DNA from: Roseivivax marinus
GTDB taxonomy: Bacteria > Pseudomonadota > Alphaproteobacteria > Rhodobacterales > Rhodobacteraceae
Reading direction: 5' to 3'
Assembly: GCF_900109705.1 (NCBI RefSeq)
Contig: NZ_FOAI01000018.1
Span: 1 to 64,000, forward strand
DNA length: 64,000 bases
This document shows, one piece after another, positions 16,801 to 25,500 of this stretch (its first letter is position 1; each line of letters opens with the position of its first letter). The notes below the pieces were generated by a model. It was not told the DNA's origin. It was given only the letters and a program-made list of their open reading frames with translations, and did not search any database. Both the position numbers and the translations under genes were made by a program.

Positions 16801-18576
16801 TCAGCTGTCGTCGGCGAACTGCAGACGGTAGAGATCTGCATAGACGCCGCCGCGTGCAAGGAGCTCTTCGTGGGTGCCCTGGTCGAGAACGCGGCCGCGA
16901 TCCATCACCACGATCTTGTCGGCGTTTCGCACGGTCGACAGCCGGTGCGCGATCACCAGAGTCGTGCGGCCTTCGGCCAGCCGGTCGAGGGCGGCCTGCA
17001 CGACCTTCTCGGATGCGGCATCCAGCGCCGACGTCGCCTCGTCCAGCAGCAGGATCGGCGTGTCGCGCAGAAGGGCGCGGGCGATGGCGACGCGCTGGCG
17101 CTGCCCGCCCGACAGATTCGACCCGCGCGGACCCACCGGCGTGTCGAGCCCGTTCTCGAGGCGCGGCACGAAGTCCGAGACATGCGCGGCATCGAGCGCG
17201 GACTGGAGCCGGTCCTCGGGGATGTCGTCCTGACCCAGCACGATGTTCTCGCGCAGGGTCTCGTCGAAGAGGAGCGCGTCCTGGCTGACCACCGAGAACA
17301 GGTGCCGCAGGTCGCGAAGGGCGAGGTCCTGCACCGGGACGTCGCCGATGGTCACGGTGCCCTCGGCCGGGTCGATGAGCCGGGTCAGCAGGTTGAAGAC
17401 GGTGGACTTGCCCGCGCCCGACGGTCCCACGAGCGCGGTGACCTGGCCGGCTTCGGCGGTGAGGTTCGCGGCCTCCAGCACCGTCTCGTCGCCGTAACGC
17501 GCGGTGACGTCGCGCAATTCGATGCGCGGCACGCCCTCGGGGGCCGGGCGCGGCTCGGCGGGATCGGTGATCGCCGGACGCAGGTCCAGAAGCTCCTTGA
17601 TCCGCTCGAGCCCGGCCGCCGCCACCTGCAGGATGCCCGAAACCGCGCCGAGGCGGCGCAGCGGCTCGAAGGCGAGGCCGATGGCGGTGAAGAAGGCCAT
17701 GAAGTCGCCGACTGTCTTCTCGCCCGACAGGATCTCGCCGCCGCCGTAGAACAGCACCCCCGCGAAGCCGAGGCCCGACATGATGTCGATGAGACCGGGG
17801 ATCGAGGCCTGCCCGGCGGTCGAACGGACCTCGGTGCGGATGCGCTCGCGCGTGAGCCGGCGATAGCGCCTGGCCTGGTAGCGCTCGAGCGTGTTGAGCT
17901 TCACCGGCACGATGCCGTGCAGGATCTCGTTCACCCGCGTCGAGAGCCGCGCGGCGGTGTCGCGCGCCGCCCGCGCGTTGCCCCGCACGAAGCGCTGCAC
18001 GAAGAGCGCCGGCGCGATCAGCAGCGGCGCGCCCACGAGCGCGATCAGCGTCCAGCGCCAGTCGATGAAGAACGCCACCCCGAAGAGCGAGAACAGCGCG
18101 ACCACGTCGCGGCCCGCGCCGGTGATGATCGCCCGCCAGACCTTGTTGACCGATTCGACGTCGCCCTCGATCCGCTGCATCAGGTAGCCGGGCGAGGTCG
18201 CCTGGTGGAAGTCGCCGCCGAGGGTCATCAGGTGCGACACCAGATCGGTACGGATCTCGGCCACCGTCTCCTGGCTGACCTTCGCGAGCACGACCTTCTG
18301 GACCACGCTGGCTAGCGCGCGCACCGCGAAGATGCCGAAGAAGGCGAGGCCCACCAGGGGCAGGAGCGACGTGGAGCCGCCGACGAAGACCTCGTCGAAC
18401 ATCGGCTTCATCGTGTAGGAGAGCGCGCCGAACATGGCGCCCTCGAGCGACATGAAGATCACGGCGACCACGATCAGCGGCCAGTGACGGCGCAGGTAGC
18501 CCCGCCAGAGCCAGAGCATCAGCTGGCGCCGCTCGAAGGCGGAGCTGTCGGGGGTGTCTGCGTCCGAAAGCTTCAT
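16801..18576 (-). CDS. ABC exporter, fused permease/ATPase (MsbA-like)
   Basis: This 591-residue half-transporter would work as a homodimer in the inner membrane. Six transmembrane helices occupy about residues 20-320, with the ABC exporter signature region LMQRIEGDVESVNKVWR in between. The nucleotide-binding domain has Walker A (ALVGPSGAGKSTVFNLLT), the LSGGQRQRVAIARAL signature, Walker B (ILLLDEATSALD) and the H-loop (LVIAHRLSTVRNAD). This is the family of MsbA and other lipid or peptide exporters. The ATG at 18576 overlaps the stop of a phosphatase gene, so the pair is coupled. The substrate is unknown, with a lipid or glycolipid most likely from family resemblance. Confidence 0.88.
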   Translation of the reverse strand: MKLSDADTPDSSAFERRQLMLWLWRGYLRRHWPLIVVAVIFMSLEGAMFGALSYTMKPMFDEVFVGGSTSLLPLVGLAFFGIFAVRALASVVQKVVLAKVSQETVAEIRTDLVSHLMTLGGDFHQATSPGYLMQRIEGDVESVNKVWRAIITGAGRDVVALFSLFGVAFFIDWRWTLIALVGAPLLIAPALFVQRFVRGNARAARDTAARLSTRVNEILHGIVPVKLNTLERYQARRYRRLTRERIRTEVRSTAGQASIPGLIDIMSGLGFAGVLFYGGGEILSGEKTVGDFMAFFTAIGLAFEPLRRLGAVSGILQVAAAGLERIKELLDLRPAITDPAEPRPAPEGVPRIELRDVTARYGDETVLEAANLTAEAGQVTALVGPSGAGKSTVFNLLTRLIDPAEGTVTIGDVPVQDLALRDLRHLFSVVSQDALLFDETLRENIVLGQDDIPEDRLQSALDAAHVSDFVPRLENGLDTPVGPRGSNLSGGQRQRVAIARALLRDTPILLLDEATSALDAASEKVVQAALDRLAEGRTTLVIAHRLSTVRNADKIVVMDRGRVLDQGTHEELLARGGVYADLYRLQFADDS

Positions 18577-19277
18577 GCGGGGCGCGCCGCCTCCTTCGGC
18601 GGCTGGCGGGCGTCGAACGCCTTCTGCAACCGCTTGTGGTCGTATTCCTGGCGGATCCAGTCCTCGAACCCGATCTCGCCCCAGCCCTGGCGGGCGGCGA
18701 ACACGTCGAGGATGTAGTCCTGGATGCCGGTCTTGGTCCAGTCGAGGTGGATATAGCGGATGCCCAGCTGCTTCTTCGCCTCGGTGATCGACGCGCCGGC
18801 GAAGATCAGCAGGTACATCGCGCCGACGAAGCCGGTGCGGTCGGCGCCGGACTTGCAGTGGAAGACCATCGGGCGCTCGGCCTCGCGGATCACGTCGATC
18901 ACGTGCACGATCCGGTCGCGCCGCGCCGCCTGCCGCGCCATCAGCTTCGCGTCCACGAGGGTCAGGCCGAGCCGCGCGCAGGCTTCCTTCTCGAAGAGGT
19001 AGTAGGAAAACTTGTCCTCGCCGCGCAGGTTGACGACCGTGCGGATGCCGAGCTTGGCGTAACGGTCGAAGCGCCGCGCGGTCGGCTGGTTCGAGCGGTA
19101 GACCCCCGGCGCGACCTCGTGGAAGTTGTGCCAGAACGTCCGCAGGAAGGCGTGGTCGAAGAGGTGGTAGTGCAGCCACGCCATCGCTCGCCCGCCGCGC
19201 GTTTCGATGTCACGCCCGAACGAACGGCGCACCCGCCGCTCCCATTCTTCAACCCGTGTCCACAGCCGCGCGATCAT
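18573..19277 (-). CDS. tyrosine/dual-specificity phosphatase-like protein
   Basis: This 234-residue protein has the Cys-based phosphatase signature HCKSGADRTG (about residues 148-157: catalytic Cys, five residues, then Arg) and an upstream general-acid loop region. The stretch GVYRSNQPTARRFDRYAKLG is typical of the bacterial DUF442/tyrosine-phosphatase group. No signal peptide is seen, but an aromatic-rich N-terminal helix (AMAWLHYHLFDHAFLRTFW) could sit on a membrane. The ATG follows a GGAGGG ribosome site. It overlaps the MsbA-like gene, so the phosphatase may act on a lipid-linked phosphate or regulate export. Some members of this superfamily are lipid phosphatases. Confidence 0.75.
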   Translation of the reverse strand: MIARLWTRVEEWERRVRRSFGRDIETRGGRAMAWLHYHLFDHAFLRTFWHNFHEVAPGVYRSNQPTARRFDRYAKLGIRTVVNLRGEDKFSYYLFEKEACARLGLTLVDAKLMARQAARRDRIVHVIDVIREAERPMVFHCKSGADRTGFVGAMYLLIFAGASITEAKKQLGIRYIHLDWTKTGIQDYILDVFAARQGWGEIGFEDWIRQEYDHKRLQKAFDARQPPKEAARPA

Positions 19278-19358
19278 GCAGGGCCCTCCTTCGTCCCCCG
19301 TGTCCTTAGCCCGTGCGGGGCGCGGGCGAAAGGCGGCTGGCGAAAGCGGGCTGACCCG

Positions 19359-19414
19359 GTCCGGAGCGAGGGCGCTGCCCTCGCGCTCCCGGAGTATTTG
19401 CGACGAGAAGAAGG
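19359..19414 (+). repeat. interspersed short element, copy A
   Basis: The core reads CTCGCGCTCCCGGAGTATTT followed by a purine-rich GAGAAGAAGGG. Elements built on CCCGGAGTATTT and an AGAAG tail recur between genes in Rhodobacteraceae genomes. A second copy in opposite orientation lies at 49096-49133. The function is unknown. Confidence 0.55.
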
Positions 19415-19448
19415 GAGGTGCGGGGACAACGGGATGCGGGGCCGGGGC

Positions 19449-19502
19449 CGTCGGAGCGAGGACTCTGCCTTCGCGCTCGCGCAATTGTTCGGCCCGGAAG
19501 AG
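19449..19502 (+). repeat. interspersed short element, diverged copy B
   Basis: It starts GTCGGAGCGAGG and continues CTGCCTTCGCGCTC, closely following copy A, then diverges through the central AT-rich part (CAATTGTTC) and ends in a GGAAGAGG tail. It looks like a tandem, decayed duplicate of copy A. Confidence 0.45.
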
Positions 19503-19610
19503 GCGGTGGCAGAGCGTTGCGATGGCGGTGGCGCGATTGACGCCCCCCGCGAGGCGCGCCACCTTCGCGCCGGGCCGGCCCCCGGGGCCGGTGTTTCGGA
19601 AAGGTTTCCC

Positions 19611-20798
19611 ATGTCGCTCGCCCACGGTCGTCCCTATCTCGCGATTCCCGGTCCCTCGGTCATGCCGGACGCGGTCCTGGCCGCGATGCACCGCGCATCG
19701 CCCAACATCTACGAGGGTGACCTGATCGACATGGTCGACGGCATGATTCCTGACCTGCGCCGGGTGGCGCGCACCGAGGGGCATGTTGCGATCTACATCT
19801 CGAACGGCCACGGCGCCTGGGAAGCGGCGCTCGCCAATACCGTGGCACCGGGCGAACGGGTCCTGATCTGCGCCACAGGGCGCTTCGGGCACGGCTGGGC
19901 CGAGATGGCGCAGGGGCTGGGGATCGAGGTTGAGGTCCTCGACTTCGGCCGCAAGACGCCGGTCGAGGCGGACCGCGTGTCCGAGGCGCTGCGTGCGCGT
20001 CCGGTGAAGGCGGTCCTGATGGTGCACACCGACACCTCGTCTTCGCTGCGCTCGGACGTGGCGGAGGTGCGCCGCGCGGTGGACGAGGCCGGGCAGGGGG
20101 CGCTCTTGATGGTGGACTGCATCGCCTCGCTCGGATGCGATCCCTACGAGATGGATCTGTGGGGCGCGGACGTGACGGTGACCGGCAGCCAGAAGGGGCT
20201 GATGGTGCCGCCGGGACTGGGCTTCGTGTTCTTCTCCGACCGGGCGGCGGAGGTGCGCCGGGCGATGCCGCGGGTGTCGCGCTACTGGGACTGGGGACCG
20301 CGGGCGGACCCCGAAATGTTCTACCAGTATTTCGGCGGCACCGCGCCGACACATCACCTGTTCGGCCTTCGCGCCGCGCTCGACCTGATCCACGCCGAGG
20401 GGATCGAGGCGATCTGGGCGCGGCACGCGACGCTGGCGCGCGCGATCTGGGCCGCGGCGGAGGTCTGGGGCGAGGGAGGGCCGCTGACGCTGAACGTGGC
20501 GGAGCCGCGCCATCGCAGCCATGCCGTGACCGCGCTGCGACTCGGGACGCCCCACGCGGCCCGGCTGCGCGAGTGGACGGCGCGGGCGGCGGGCGTGACG
20601 TTGGGGATCGGCCTCGGGATGAGCGAGGAGGGCGATCCCAAGGGACAGGGTTACTTCCGGTTCGGTCACATGGGGCACGTGAACGCGCACATGATCCTCG
20701 GCCTCTTGGGCACGGTGGAGGCGGGGCTCGCGGCGCTGGACATCCCCCATGCCCCGGGCGGCGTGTCGGCGGCGGCGAAGGTCATCGCGGAGGCCTGA
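19611..20798 (+). CDS. class V aminotransferase (alanine/serine-glyoxylate type)
   Basis: This 395-residue pyridoxal-phosphate enzyme of fold type I, class V, transfers an amino group typically from Ser, Ala or Asp to glyoxylate or a related keto acid. Visible landmarks are IPGPSVMPDAVLAAM at the start (substrate carboxylate region), ISNGHGAWEAALANT (cofactor phosphate loop), VDCIASLGCDPYEMD (Asp stacking on the ring) and TGSQKGLMVPPGLGF, whose Lys forms the Schiff base. The true start at 19611 gives the usual N-terminus. The family also includes phosphonate and cysteine-sulfinate enzymes, so the exact substrate is open. It stands alone between convergent and divergent neighbours. Confidence 0.85.
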   Translation: MSLAHGRPYLAIPGPSVMPDAVLAAMHRASPNIYEGDLIDMVDGMIPDLRRVARTEGHVAIYISNGHGAWEAALANTVAPGERVLICATGRFGHGWAEMAQGLGIEVEVLDFGRKTPVEADRVSEALRARPVKAVLMVHTDTSSSLRSDVAEVRRAVDEAGQGALLMVDCIASLGCDPYEMDLWGADVTVTGSQKGLMVPPGLGFVFFSDRAAEVRRAMPRVSRYWDWGPRADPEMFYQYFGGTAPTHHLFGLRAALDLIHAEGIEAIWARHATLARAIWAAAEVWGEGGPLTLNVAEPRHRSHAVTALRLGTPHAARLREWTARAAGVTLGIGLGMSEEGDPKGQGYFRFGHMGHVNAHMILGLLGTVEAGLAALDIPHAPGGVSAAAKVIAEA

Positions 20799-21020
20799 GA
20801 GGCGCGCGCGCCTTGGCGGCCGCTCCGGTGGGCGTGTCGCGGGACCCGGCCATCGCCTGTCAATGCGAGTGCTTGACCGGTCGCGGTTTCGGCGGCGGCC
20901 AACCGCGTAGTCCCGTTGCTTCCGGTGCCGGCGCGCCTGTCCGTATCGGCGTCGAGATGCTCGGGCGTGCCGCCTTGCGTCGCGTTCCTTGGGGCGCGGG
21001 CATGGTCCTGCGTGGCCGCC

Positions 21021-21200
21021 TCAGGCCCGCCGCGCGGCCAGACGGTCGATCAGGTGATTGAGGCCGAGCCCGACCAGCAGCACCACCGGAAGGCCGAACA
21101 TGGCCCAGATCACGCCCAGCACCCACAGGAGGTTGACCAGGCCCATCGCGAGGGCGGCGTTGGTGTAGTCCGGGGCGCGGCGGGGGCCGGTGTCGTGCAT
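21021..21200 (-). CDS. small inner-membrane protein linked to hisC
   Basis: This 59-residue reading frame starts ATG at 21200 behind a GGAG site seven bases away and ends TGA at 21021. Translation gives a charged N-terminus (MHDTGPRRAPDYTNAALAMG), two adjoining hydrophobic segments (about residues 15-48) and a basic tail (RLAARRA). It lies 63 bases downstream of hisC on the same strand. Similar short proteins next to hisC are common in Rhodobacteraceae and are sometimes mislabelled as the aminotransferase itself. The function is unknown. Confidence 0.7.
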   Translation of the reverse strand: MHDTGPRRAPDYTNAALAMGLVNLLWVLGVIWAMFGLPVVLLVGLGLNHLIDRLAARRA

Positions 21201-21263
21201 GGAATCGCTCCGAGGCGTCGTGACCCCGGAAAGGATAACGCGGATGCCGGGCGCGGAAAGGGC

Positions 21264-22382
21264 TCAGGCGTGGGCGGCCTCGCGCGCGTCCTGCAAGGCG
21301 CGGGGCAGTTCCTCGGCCAGCACGTCGAGCTCGGCCTGCGTGCCGGCACCGATGCGGATGCAGCGGTCCTGCGGCGGGCGCGCGGGCATTCTGACGAACA
21401 CGCCACGGGCGCCGAGCGCCTTGAGCACCGCGCGCGCGAAGTCCCCGTCGCCCCCACAGTCGACCGTCACGAAGTTGGTGGCCGAAGGCAGGGCCGTCAG
21501 ACCATTGGCCTGCGCGATCTGCCCGATCCGGTGTTTCGACAGCGCGACCTGTTCCTGCACCTCCCCGAGCCACACATCGTCGGCCAGCGCCGCGGCGGCG
21601 GCTTCCTGCGCGGGGCGCGTCATGCCGAAATGATCGCGGACCTTGTCGAACGCGCCGACGAGCGCGCGGGCTCCGGTGGCGTAGCCAACGCGCGCGCCGG
21701 CCATGCCGTAGGCCTTCGAAAAGGTGCGGAAGCGGATCACGCGCGGGTCTTCCGGGTCGATCCGGGGGGCGGTGCCGTCGGGGGCGAACTCGATATAGGC
21801 CTCGTCGAGGACCAGAAGCGTGCCGTCGGGAATGCGGTCGAGCGCGGCCTCGATCACGGCGCCGCTGTGCCACGAGCCCATCGGGTTGTCGGGATTCGAC
21901 AGGTAGCACAGCTTGGCGTTCACCTCGCCGGCGCGGGCGAGAAGCGCGTCCAGATCCTCGGCATCGTCGCGGAACGGCACCTTGTGCAGCACGCCGCCAA
22001 ATCCCGTGACGTGGTAGTTGAAGGTCGGATAGGCGCCGTCCGAGGTCACCACGGCGTCGCCCTCGGCCACGGTCAGGCGCACCAGCGTCCCGAGCAGCCC
22101 GTCGATCCCGCCACCGACCATGACCTGGTCCGGCGCAGCCCCCATCCGGGCCGCCAGCGCGTGCCGCAGTTCGTGGCTCGAGCTGTCGGGATACTTCCAC
22201 ATTTCGGTGGCGGCGCGGGCCATGGCCTCGATCGCGTGGCGCGAGGGGCCGAAGGCGGATTCGTTGGCACCGAGGCGGGCGCGGAAGGGAAAGCCCTGCT
22301 CGCGCTCCTGCGTTTCGGGGCCGACGAAGGGCACGTCCTGGGGCAGCGAACGGGCGAGGGGGGTGAGGCGAGGTCCGGTCAT
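21264..22382 (-). CDS. hisC: histidinol-phosphate aminotransferase family
   Basis: This 372-residue class I/II pyridoxal-phosphate aminotransferase resembles HisC, which converts imidazole-acetol phosphate to histidinol phosphate. It shows the N-terminal LGANESAFGPS (substrate loop; the family usually has LNxNENPxGPS), YLSNPDNPMGSWHS (cofactor ring contact), VLDEAYIEFAP and FSKAYGMAGARVGY, whose Lys is the Schiff-base residue. Substrate choice between histidinol phosphate, phenylalanine and tyrosine cannot be fixed from motifs alone. No other his genes are adjacent. It is followed by a small membrane protein gene. Confidence 0.85.
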   Translation of the reverse strand: MTGPRLTPLARSLPQDVPFVGPETQEREQGFPFRARLGANESAFGPSRHAIEAMARAATEMWKYPDSSSHELRHALAARMGAAPDQVMVGGGIDGLLGTLVRLTVAEGDAVVTSDGAYPTFNYHVTGFGGVLHKVPFRDDAEDLDALLARAGEVNAKLCYLSNPDNPMGSWHSGAVIEAALDRIPDGTLLVLDEAYIEFAPDGTAPRIDPEDPRVIRFRTFSKAYGMAGARVGYATGARALVGAFDKVRDHFGMTRPAQEAAAAALADDVWLGEVQEQVALSKHRIGQIAQANGLTALPSATNFVTVDCGGDGDFARAVLKALGARGVFVRMPARPPQDRCIRIGAGTQAELDVLAEELPRALQDAREAAHA

Positions 22383-22474
22383 GGCGCCACTATGCCGCGC
22401 CTGTCACGGGGGGCAAGGGGGCGGCCCCGCGGAAGGCGTCGGCATGGCTCGATCCCGGGGCCGCGGCCGTCGTG

Positions 22475-24085
22475 TCAGTGACCGGGGGCGCCTTCGCGCT
22501 CCACGGTGATGCGGGTGTTCAGCTCGACCGGGCGCCAGTCGCTCCAGCCGCGGCCGGGCCAACGGACGCGGATCTTGGCTTCCGTCGCGGTGCCGAGACC
22601 AAAATGTTCCGGCCCCGCGATGCCGCCGGCATGGCCGCCGCCCACCGTGACTTCGCGTGCGGTCACCGTGTCGCCATGGCGCAGTTCGATCCAGGCGCCC
22701 ACCGCGCGGGTATTCGGCGCAGGTTGGCGCAGGTCGACGGCGAGCCAGGTGCCGGTGTCCTCGGTCGCGTTCTGCCACACCTCCATCGGGGCGCGGCGAT
22801 TCACCACCACCAGGTCGAGCCGCCCGTCGCCGTCGAGATCGGTCAGCGCCGCGCCGCGCGAGCGGTCGGATGTGGCCACGCCCGCCTCCACCGAGCGCTC
22901 TTTGAACGTGCCGTCCGGCTGCTGCATCAGCAGCGAGTTCGGGTCGTGCATGGCGTTGGACGGCATCTGATCGACATTGCCCTTGGCGATGAAGAGGTCG
23001 AGCCGCGCGTCGTTGTCCACGTCGCCGAACGCCGCGTGCCAGCCGGTGGAGGGCCGCCCGTCGTCGCCGGTATGCGGGCGCTGGGCGTAGGTGCCGAGCG
23101 AGAACGGCGCGGCCTCGTAGTGCGCGCCGTCCGAGAACTGCAGCAGCTGGTCGCCCATCGAGGTCAACATAACGTCGGGATAGCCGTTGCCGTCCACGTC
23201 GGCGCTGGCGATTCCCATGCCCCAGAGCGAGACGCGCTCCCACCCGTCCTCGGGCGTGCGCGGGCCGAGCGGATCGAGCCGCCACATCTCCTCGTAGCCG
23301 CCGCGCACGTAGTAGTGGCGGTCATTTGAAATGCGCAGCTCCGGCGTTCCTGTGCGCTGCCAGTCCGAGATCAGCATCGAAAGCGCGCACCAGCCCGGCG
23401 CGATCGGCGCGGGCGCACCGTAGCCGGTCCCGTCGACGCGTGGCCGGACGAGGGCGTTCTCGTCGCAGGCCTCGAACGGGCCCTCGGGATCGTCGCGGTC
23501 GACGTAATTGCCGAAGGTGAGCGTGGGCAGGGTGGCGCCGGCCTCCCACGTGGCGCTGAAGGCGGTGGTCCAGTCGTCGCCGGGGGCGAGGCCCCATTCG
23601 GCGGTGGCATCGGAGAACCCGCAGGCGCCGTCGCCCTTGAGCAGGACGTTGGGACCCACGCGCAACACGGCCAGGTCGAGCGCGCCGTCGCTGTCGATGT
23701 CGAGGGGATAGGCCCCGGTCACGCCGGTCAGGGGGGCGAGGTCCGCGGTGTCGAAGGCCAGCGCATCGCCGGGCGCCCCTGTGCGATTGACGAAGAGACG
23801 CGCGGGGCTTTCGCCCCCGGCGGCGAAAAGGTCCGGCCGCGCGTCGCCGTTGCAGTCGAGCACGGCCACGCCCCCGCCGACGAAGTGCTCCCAGCCGCCG
23901 GAGTAGACGTGCTCCACCGGAAGGCCGGAGCTGCGGTCCACGAAGGTGGCGGGAGGCCCGGCGAACGCGGGCAGGGCGGTCGCGGCGAGCGCGAGGCACG
24001 TGGCTGACGCGCGGCGGTGCCGGAACCGGGCAAACGGAGCGCGCCGCGGTAGATCGAACGGCGTGCATGGCATGGGGAACCGCAT
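22475..24085 (-). CDS. secreted FG-GAP/VCBS repeat protein with UnbV-type C-terminus
   Basis: This 536-residue exported protein has a signal peptide at about residues 20-42 (cut near ALPAFA-G) after a long basic leader. Several calcium-binding FG-GAP/VCBS blades follow, with Asp-rich loops such as DCNGDARPDLFAAGG, DIDSDGALDLAVLRVG, DVDGNGYPDVMLTS and DLDGDGRLDLVVVNRR, suggesting a beta-propeller. The C-terminus (LGTATEAKIRVRWPGRG) matches the ASPIC/UnbV domain of CRTAC1-like proteins. Its ATG lies across the stop of the ROK regulator gene (one-base overlap), so they are cotranscribed. The role is probably binding of sugar or matrix outside the cell, which is inferred. Confidence 0.82.
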   Translation of the reverse strand: MRFPMPCTPFDLPRRAPFARFRHRRASATCLALAATALPAFAGPPATFVDRSSGLPVEHVYSGGWEHFVGGGVAVLDCNGDARPDLFAAGGESPARLFVNRTGAPGDALAFDTADLAPLTGVTGAYPLDIDSDGALDLAVLRVGPNVLLKGDGACGFSDATAEWGLAPGDDWTTAFSATWEAGATLPTLTFGNYVDRDDPEGPFEACDENALVRPRVDGTGYGAPAPIAPGWCALSMLISDWQRTGTPELRISNDRHYYVRGGYEEMWRLDPLGPRTPEDGWERVSLWGMGIASADVDGNGYPDVMLTSMGDQLLQFSDGAHYEAAPFSLGTYAQRPHTGDDGRPSTGWHAAFGDVDNDARLDLFIAKGNVDQMPSNAMHDPNSLLMQQPDGTFKERSVEAGVATSDRSRGAALTDLDGDGRLDLVVVNRRAPMEVWQNATEDTGTWLAVDLRQPAPNTRAVGAWIELRHGDTVTAREVTVGGGHAGGIAGPEHFGLGTATEAKIRVRWPGRGWSDWRPVELNTRITVEREGAPGH

Positions 24086-25362
24086 CAGCTGGCCTCCTCG
24101 CGCATGGCGCCCAGCAGGCGCTCGGTCAGGGCCGACAGGGCCAGGGCCGCGGCGCCGTAACCCCAGAGCAGGTCTCCCCAGGCGTGGACCTCCACCCGTG
24201 GCACCGGGCGGCCGGAGTTGAGGACCAGGCGCTCCATCTCGTCCAGCGTCTCGGCCGCGTAGAGGTAGTCGTAGCGCATCCGCTCCCCTGACAGGATGAT
24301 GATCGGTGGGTCGAAGAGGTTTACGATGTTGGCCAGACCCAGCGCCAGGTAGCGCCCGGCCCTGTGAAAGATCGTGCGCGCGGCGCCGTCGCCGGCCTTG
24401 GCGCGGGCATAGAGCTGTTCCAGCAGGGCGCGGACAGGCAAGGCGGGTTCGTCGATCCGGCCAAGCGCGGCGGTCGCCTCGCGGGCCAGCGCGTAATCGG
24501 CGACGTACGCCTCGAGGCAGCCGCGCTGGCCGCAGCGGCAGAGCGCGCCGTCGAGCTGCACCTTGGTGTGGCCGAGCTCCATCCCCAGCCCCAATGCGCC
24601 GCGATAGAGCTTCTGGTTGACGACGAGGCCCATGCCGAGCCCGTGCTCGATTGTCACCACGGCGAAATCCGGGCGGGTGCGGCCGACACCGAACCACAGC
24701 TCGGCCAGCGCCACGAGGTTGGCATCGTTGTCGAGCGTGACCGGCAGGCCCAGCCTCGCCTCGGCATCCGCCGCGAAGTCGAGGTCGCGGCGATCGAGGA
24801 CCGGCGACCAGTGGACGCGGCCGCTCACGCCGTCGACGAATCCCGGCACCCCGATCCCCACGCCCGACAGGGCCGAGCGCGGCATTCCCGCAGCAGCCGC
24901 GGCCCGGTCCACGAGGCCGACCAGCGCCGCCAGCATGTCTTCGGGCGTCTCGACGCCGCGGGCGGGTTCGGTGACGGCAGCACGCTCGGTGCCCGCGAAG
25001 TCGAGGATGACGGCGGAATGCTCGCGGTCCGACAGCTTGACGCCACAGACCACGTGAGCGTCGGGGCGAACTCCCAGCGCGACAGGAGGGCGCCCGCGGC
25101 CGGTGGTGTCGCCGCCCTCGCGCGGGGCCGTGACTTCGCAGAGAAGCCCCGCCTCGATCAGGTCCGAGGTCATCGTGGTCACGGAGGCGGGCGAGATCGC
25201 GAGGTCCTTCGCGACCTGCGCCCGGCTGATCGCCCCGGCGGCGCGCACGCGCTCGAACACCTGCTGGCGCAGGGGTCTGAGGCTCTCGGTCACGGCGGCA
25301 TGGACCGGCCCGCAGCCCTGCGGGGCGATCTCGTCGCCGGGAATATCGATGCGATCATCCAT
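24085..25362 (-). CDS. ROK family transcriptional regulator
   Basis: This 425-residue repressor-type protein has an N-terminal winged helix (about residues 25-90; GAISRAQVAKDLAISPASVT) and a sugar-kinase-like ROK domain. It shows VGIGVPGFVDGVSG, VTIEHGLGMGLVVNQKLY and the ROK zinc site, CRCGQRGCLEAYVAD, with its conserved cysteines. Members such as XylR and NagC sense sugars and repress uptake genes. It is divergent from a xylose-type ABC importer across 214 bases, so it is very likely that importer's regulator. The ATG at 25362 is preferred over an Arg-rich 31-residue upstream extension. Confidence 0.9.
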   Translation of the reverse strand: MDDRIDIPGDEIAPQGCGPVHAAVTESLRPLRQQVFERVRAAGAISRAQVAKDLAISPASVTTMTSDLIEAGLLCEVTAPREGGDTTGRGRPPVALGVRPDAHVVCGVKLSDREHSAVILDFAGTERAAVTEPARGVETPEDMLAALVGLVDRAAAAAGMPRSALSGVGIGVPGFVDGVSGRVHWSPVLDRRDLDFAADAEARLGLPVTLDNDANLVALAELWFGVGRTRPDFAVVTIEHGLGMGLVVNQKLYRGALGLGMELGHTKVQLDGALCRCGQRGCLEAYVADYALAREATAALGRIDEPALPVRALLEQLYARAKAGDGAARTIFHRAGRYLALGLANIVNLFDPPIIILSGERMRYDYLYAAETLDEMERLVLNSGRPVPRVEVHAWGDLLWGYGAAALALSALTERLLGAMREEAS

Positions 25363-25365
25363 TAG

Positions 25366-25380
25366 TTTTCGCCTCGAACA
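25366..25380. promoter_or_regulatory. candidate ROK operator near the regulator start
   Basis: TTTTCG (25366-25371), CCT and CGAACA (25375-25380) form a near-perfect inverted repeat four bases upstream of the regulator ATG. NagC/XylR-type ROK operators have a central CG-containing inverted repeat flanked by A/T runs, so this is a plausible autoregulatory site. Confidence 0.4.
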
Positions 25381-25474
25381 AATTTCACCGCTGCGACGCG
25401 GCAAAATTCGCCTCCTCCTCCTTGCGCGGCCCGGAAGCGCCCGCTTCTGCCGCAACGTCCAGTCTGGGGCCCAA

Positions 25475-25500
25475 AATTTATTTTGACAACCGAATTTATT
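25475..25500 (+). promoter_or_regulatory. xylF promoter/operator region with AATTTATT direct repeat
   Basis: AATTTATT occurs at 25475-25482 and again at 25493-25500, 18 bases apart, around a perfect TTGACA at 25483-25488. In this GC-rich genome the AT-rich patch stands out. It lies 76 bases before the importer ATG and likely contains the promoter and a regulator-binding site. No strong minus-10 is visible. Confidence 0.5.

Larger units (their letters stand above)
19278..19610. other. divergent intergenic region with repeat elements
   Basis: No gene is seen between the phosphatase and the aminotransferase. Most of the space is taken by two related copies of a short element (19359-19414 and 19449-19502), described separately. 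The promoters for both flanking genes must lie here, but I see no clear consensus hexamers. Confidence 0.5.
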
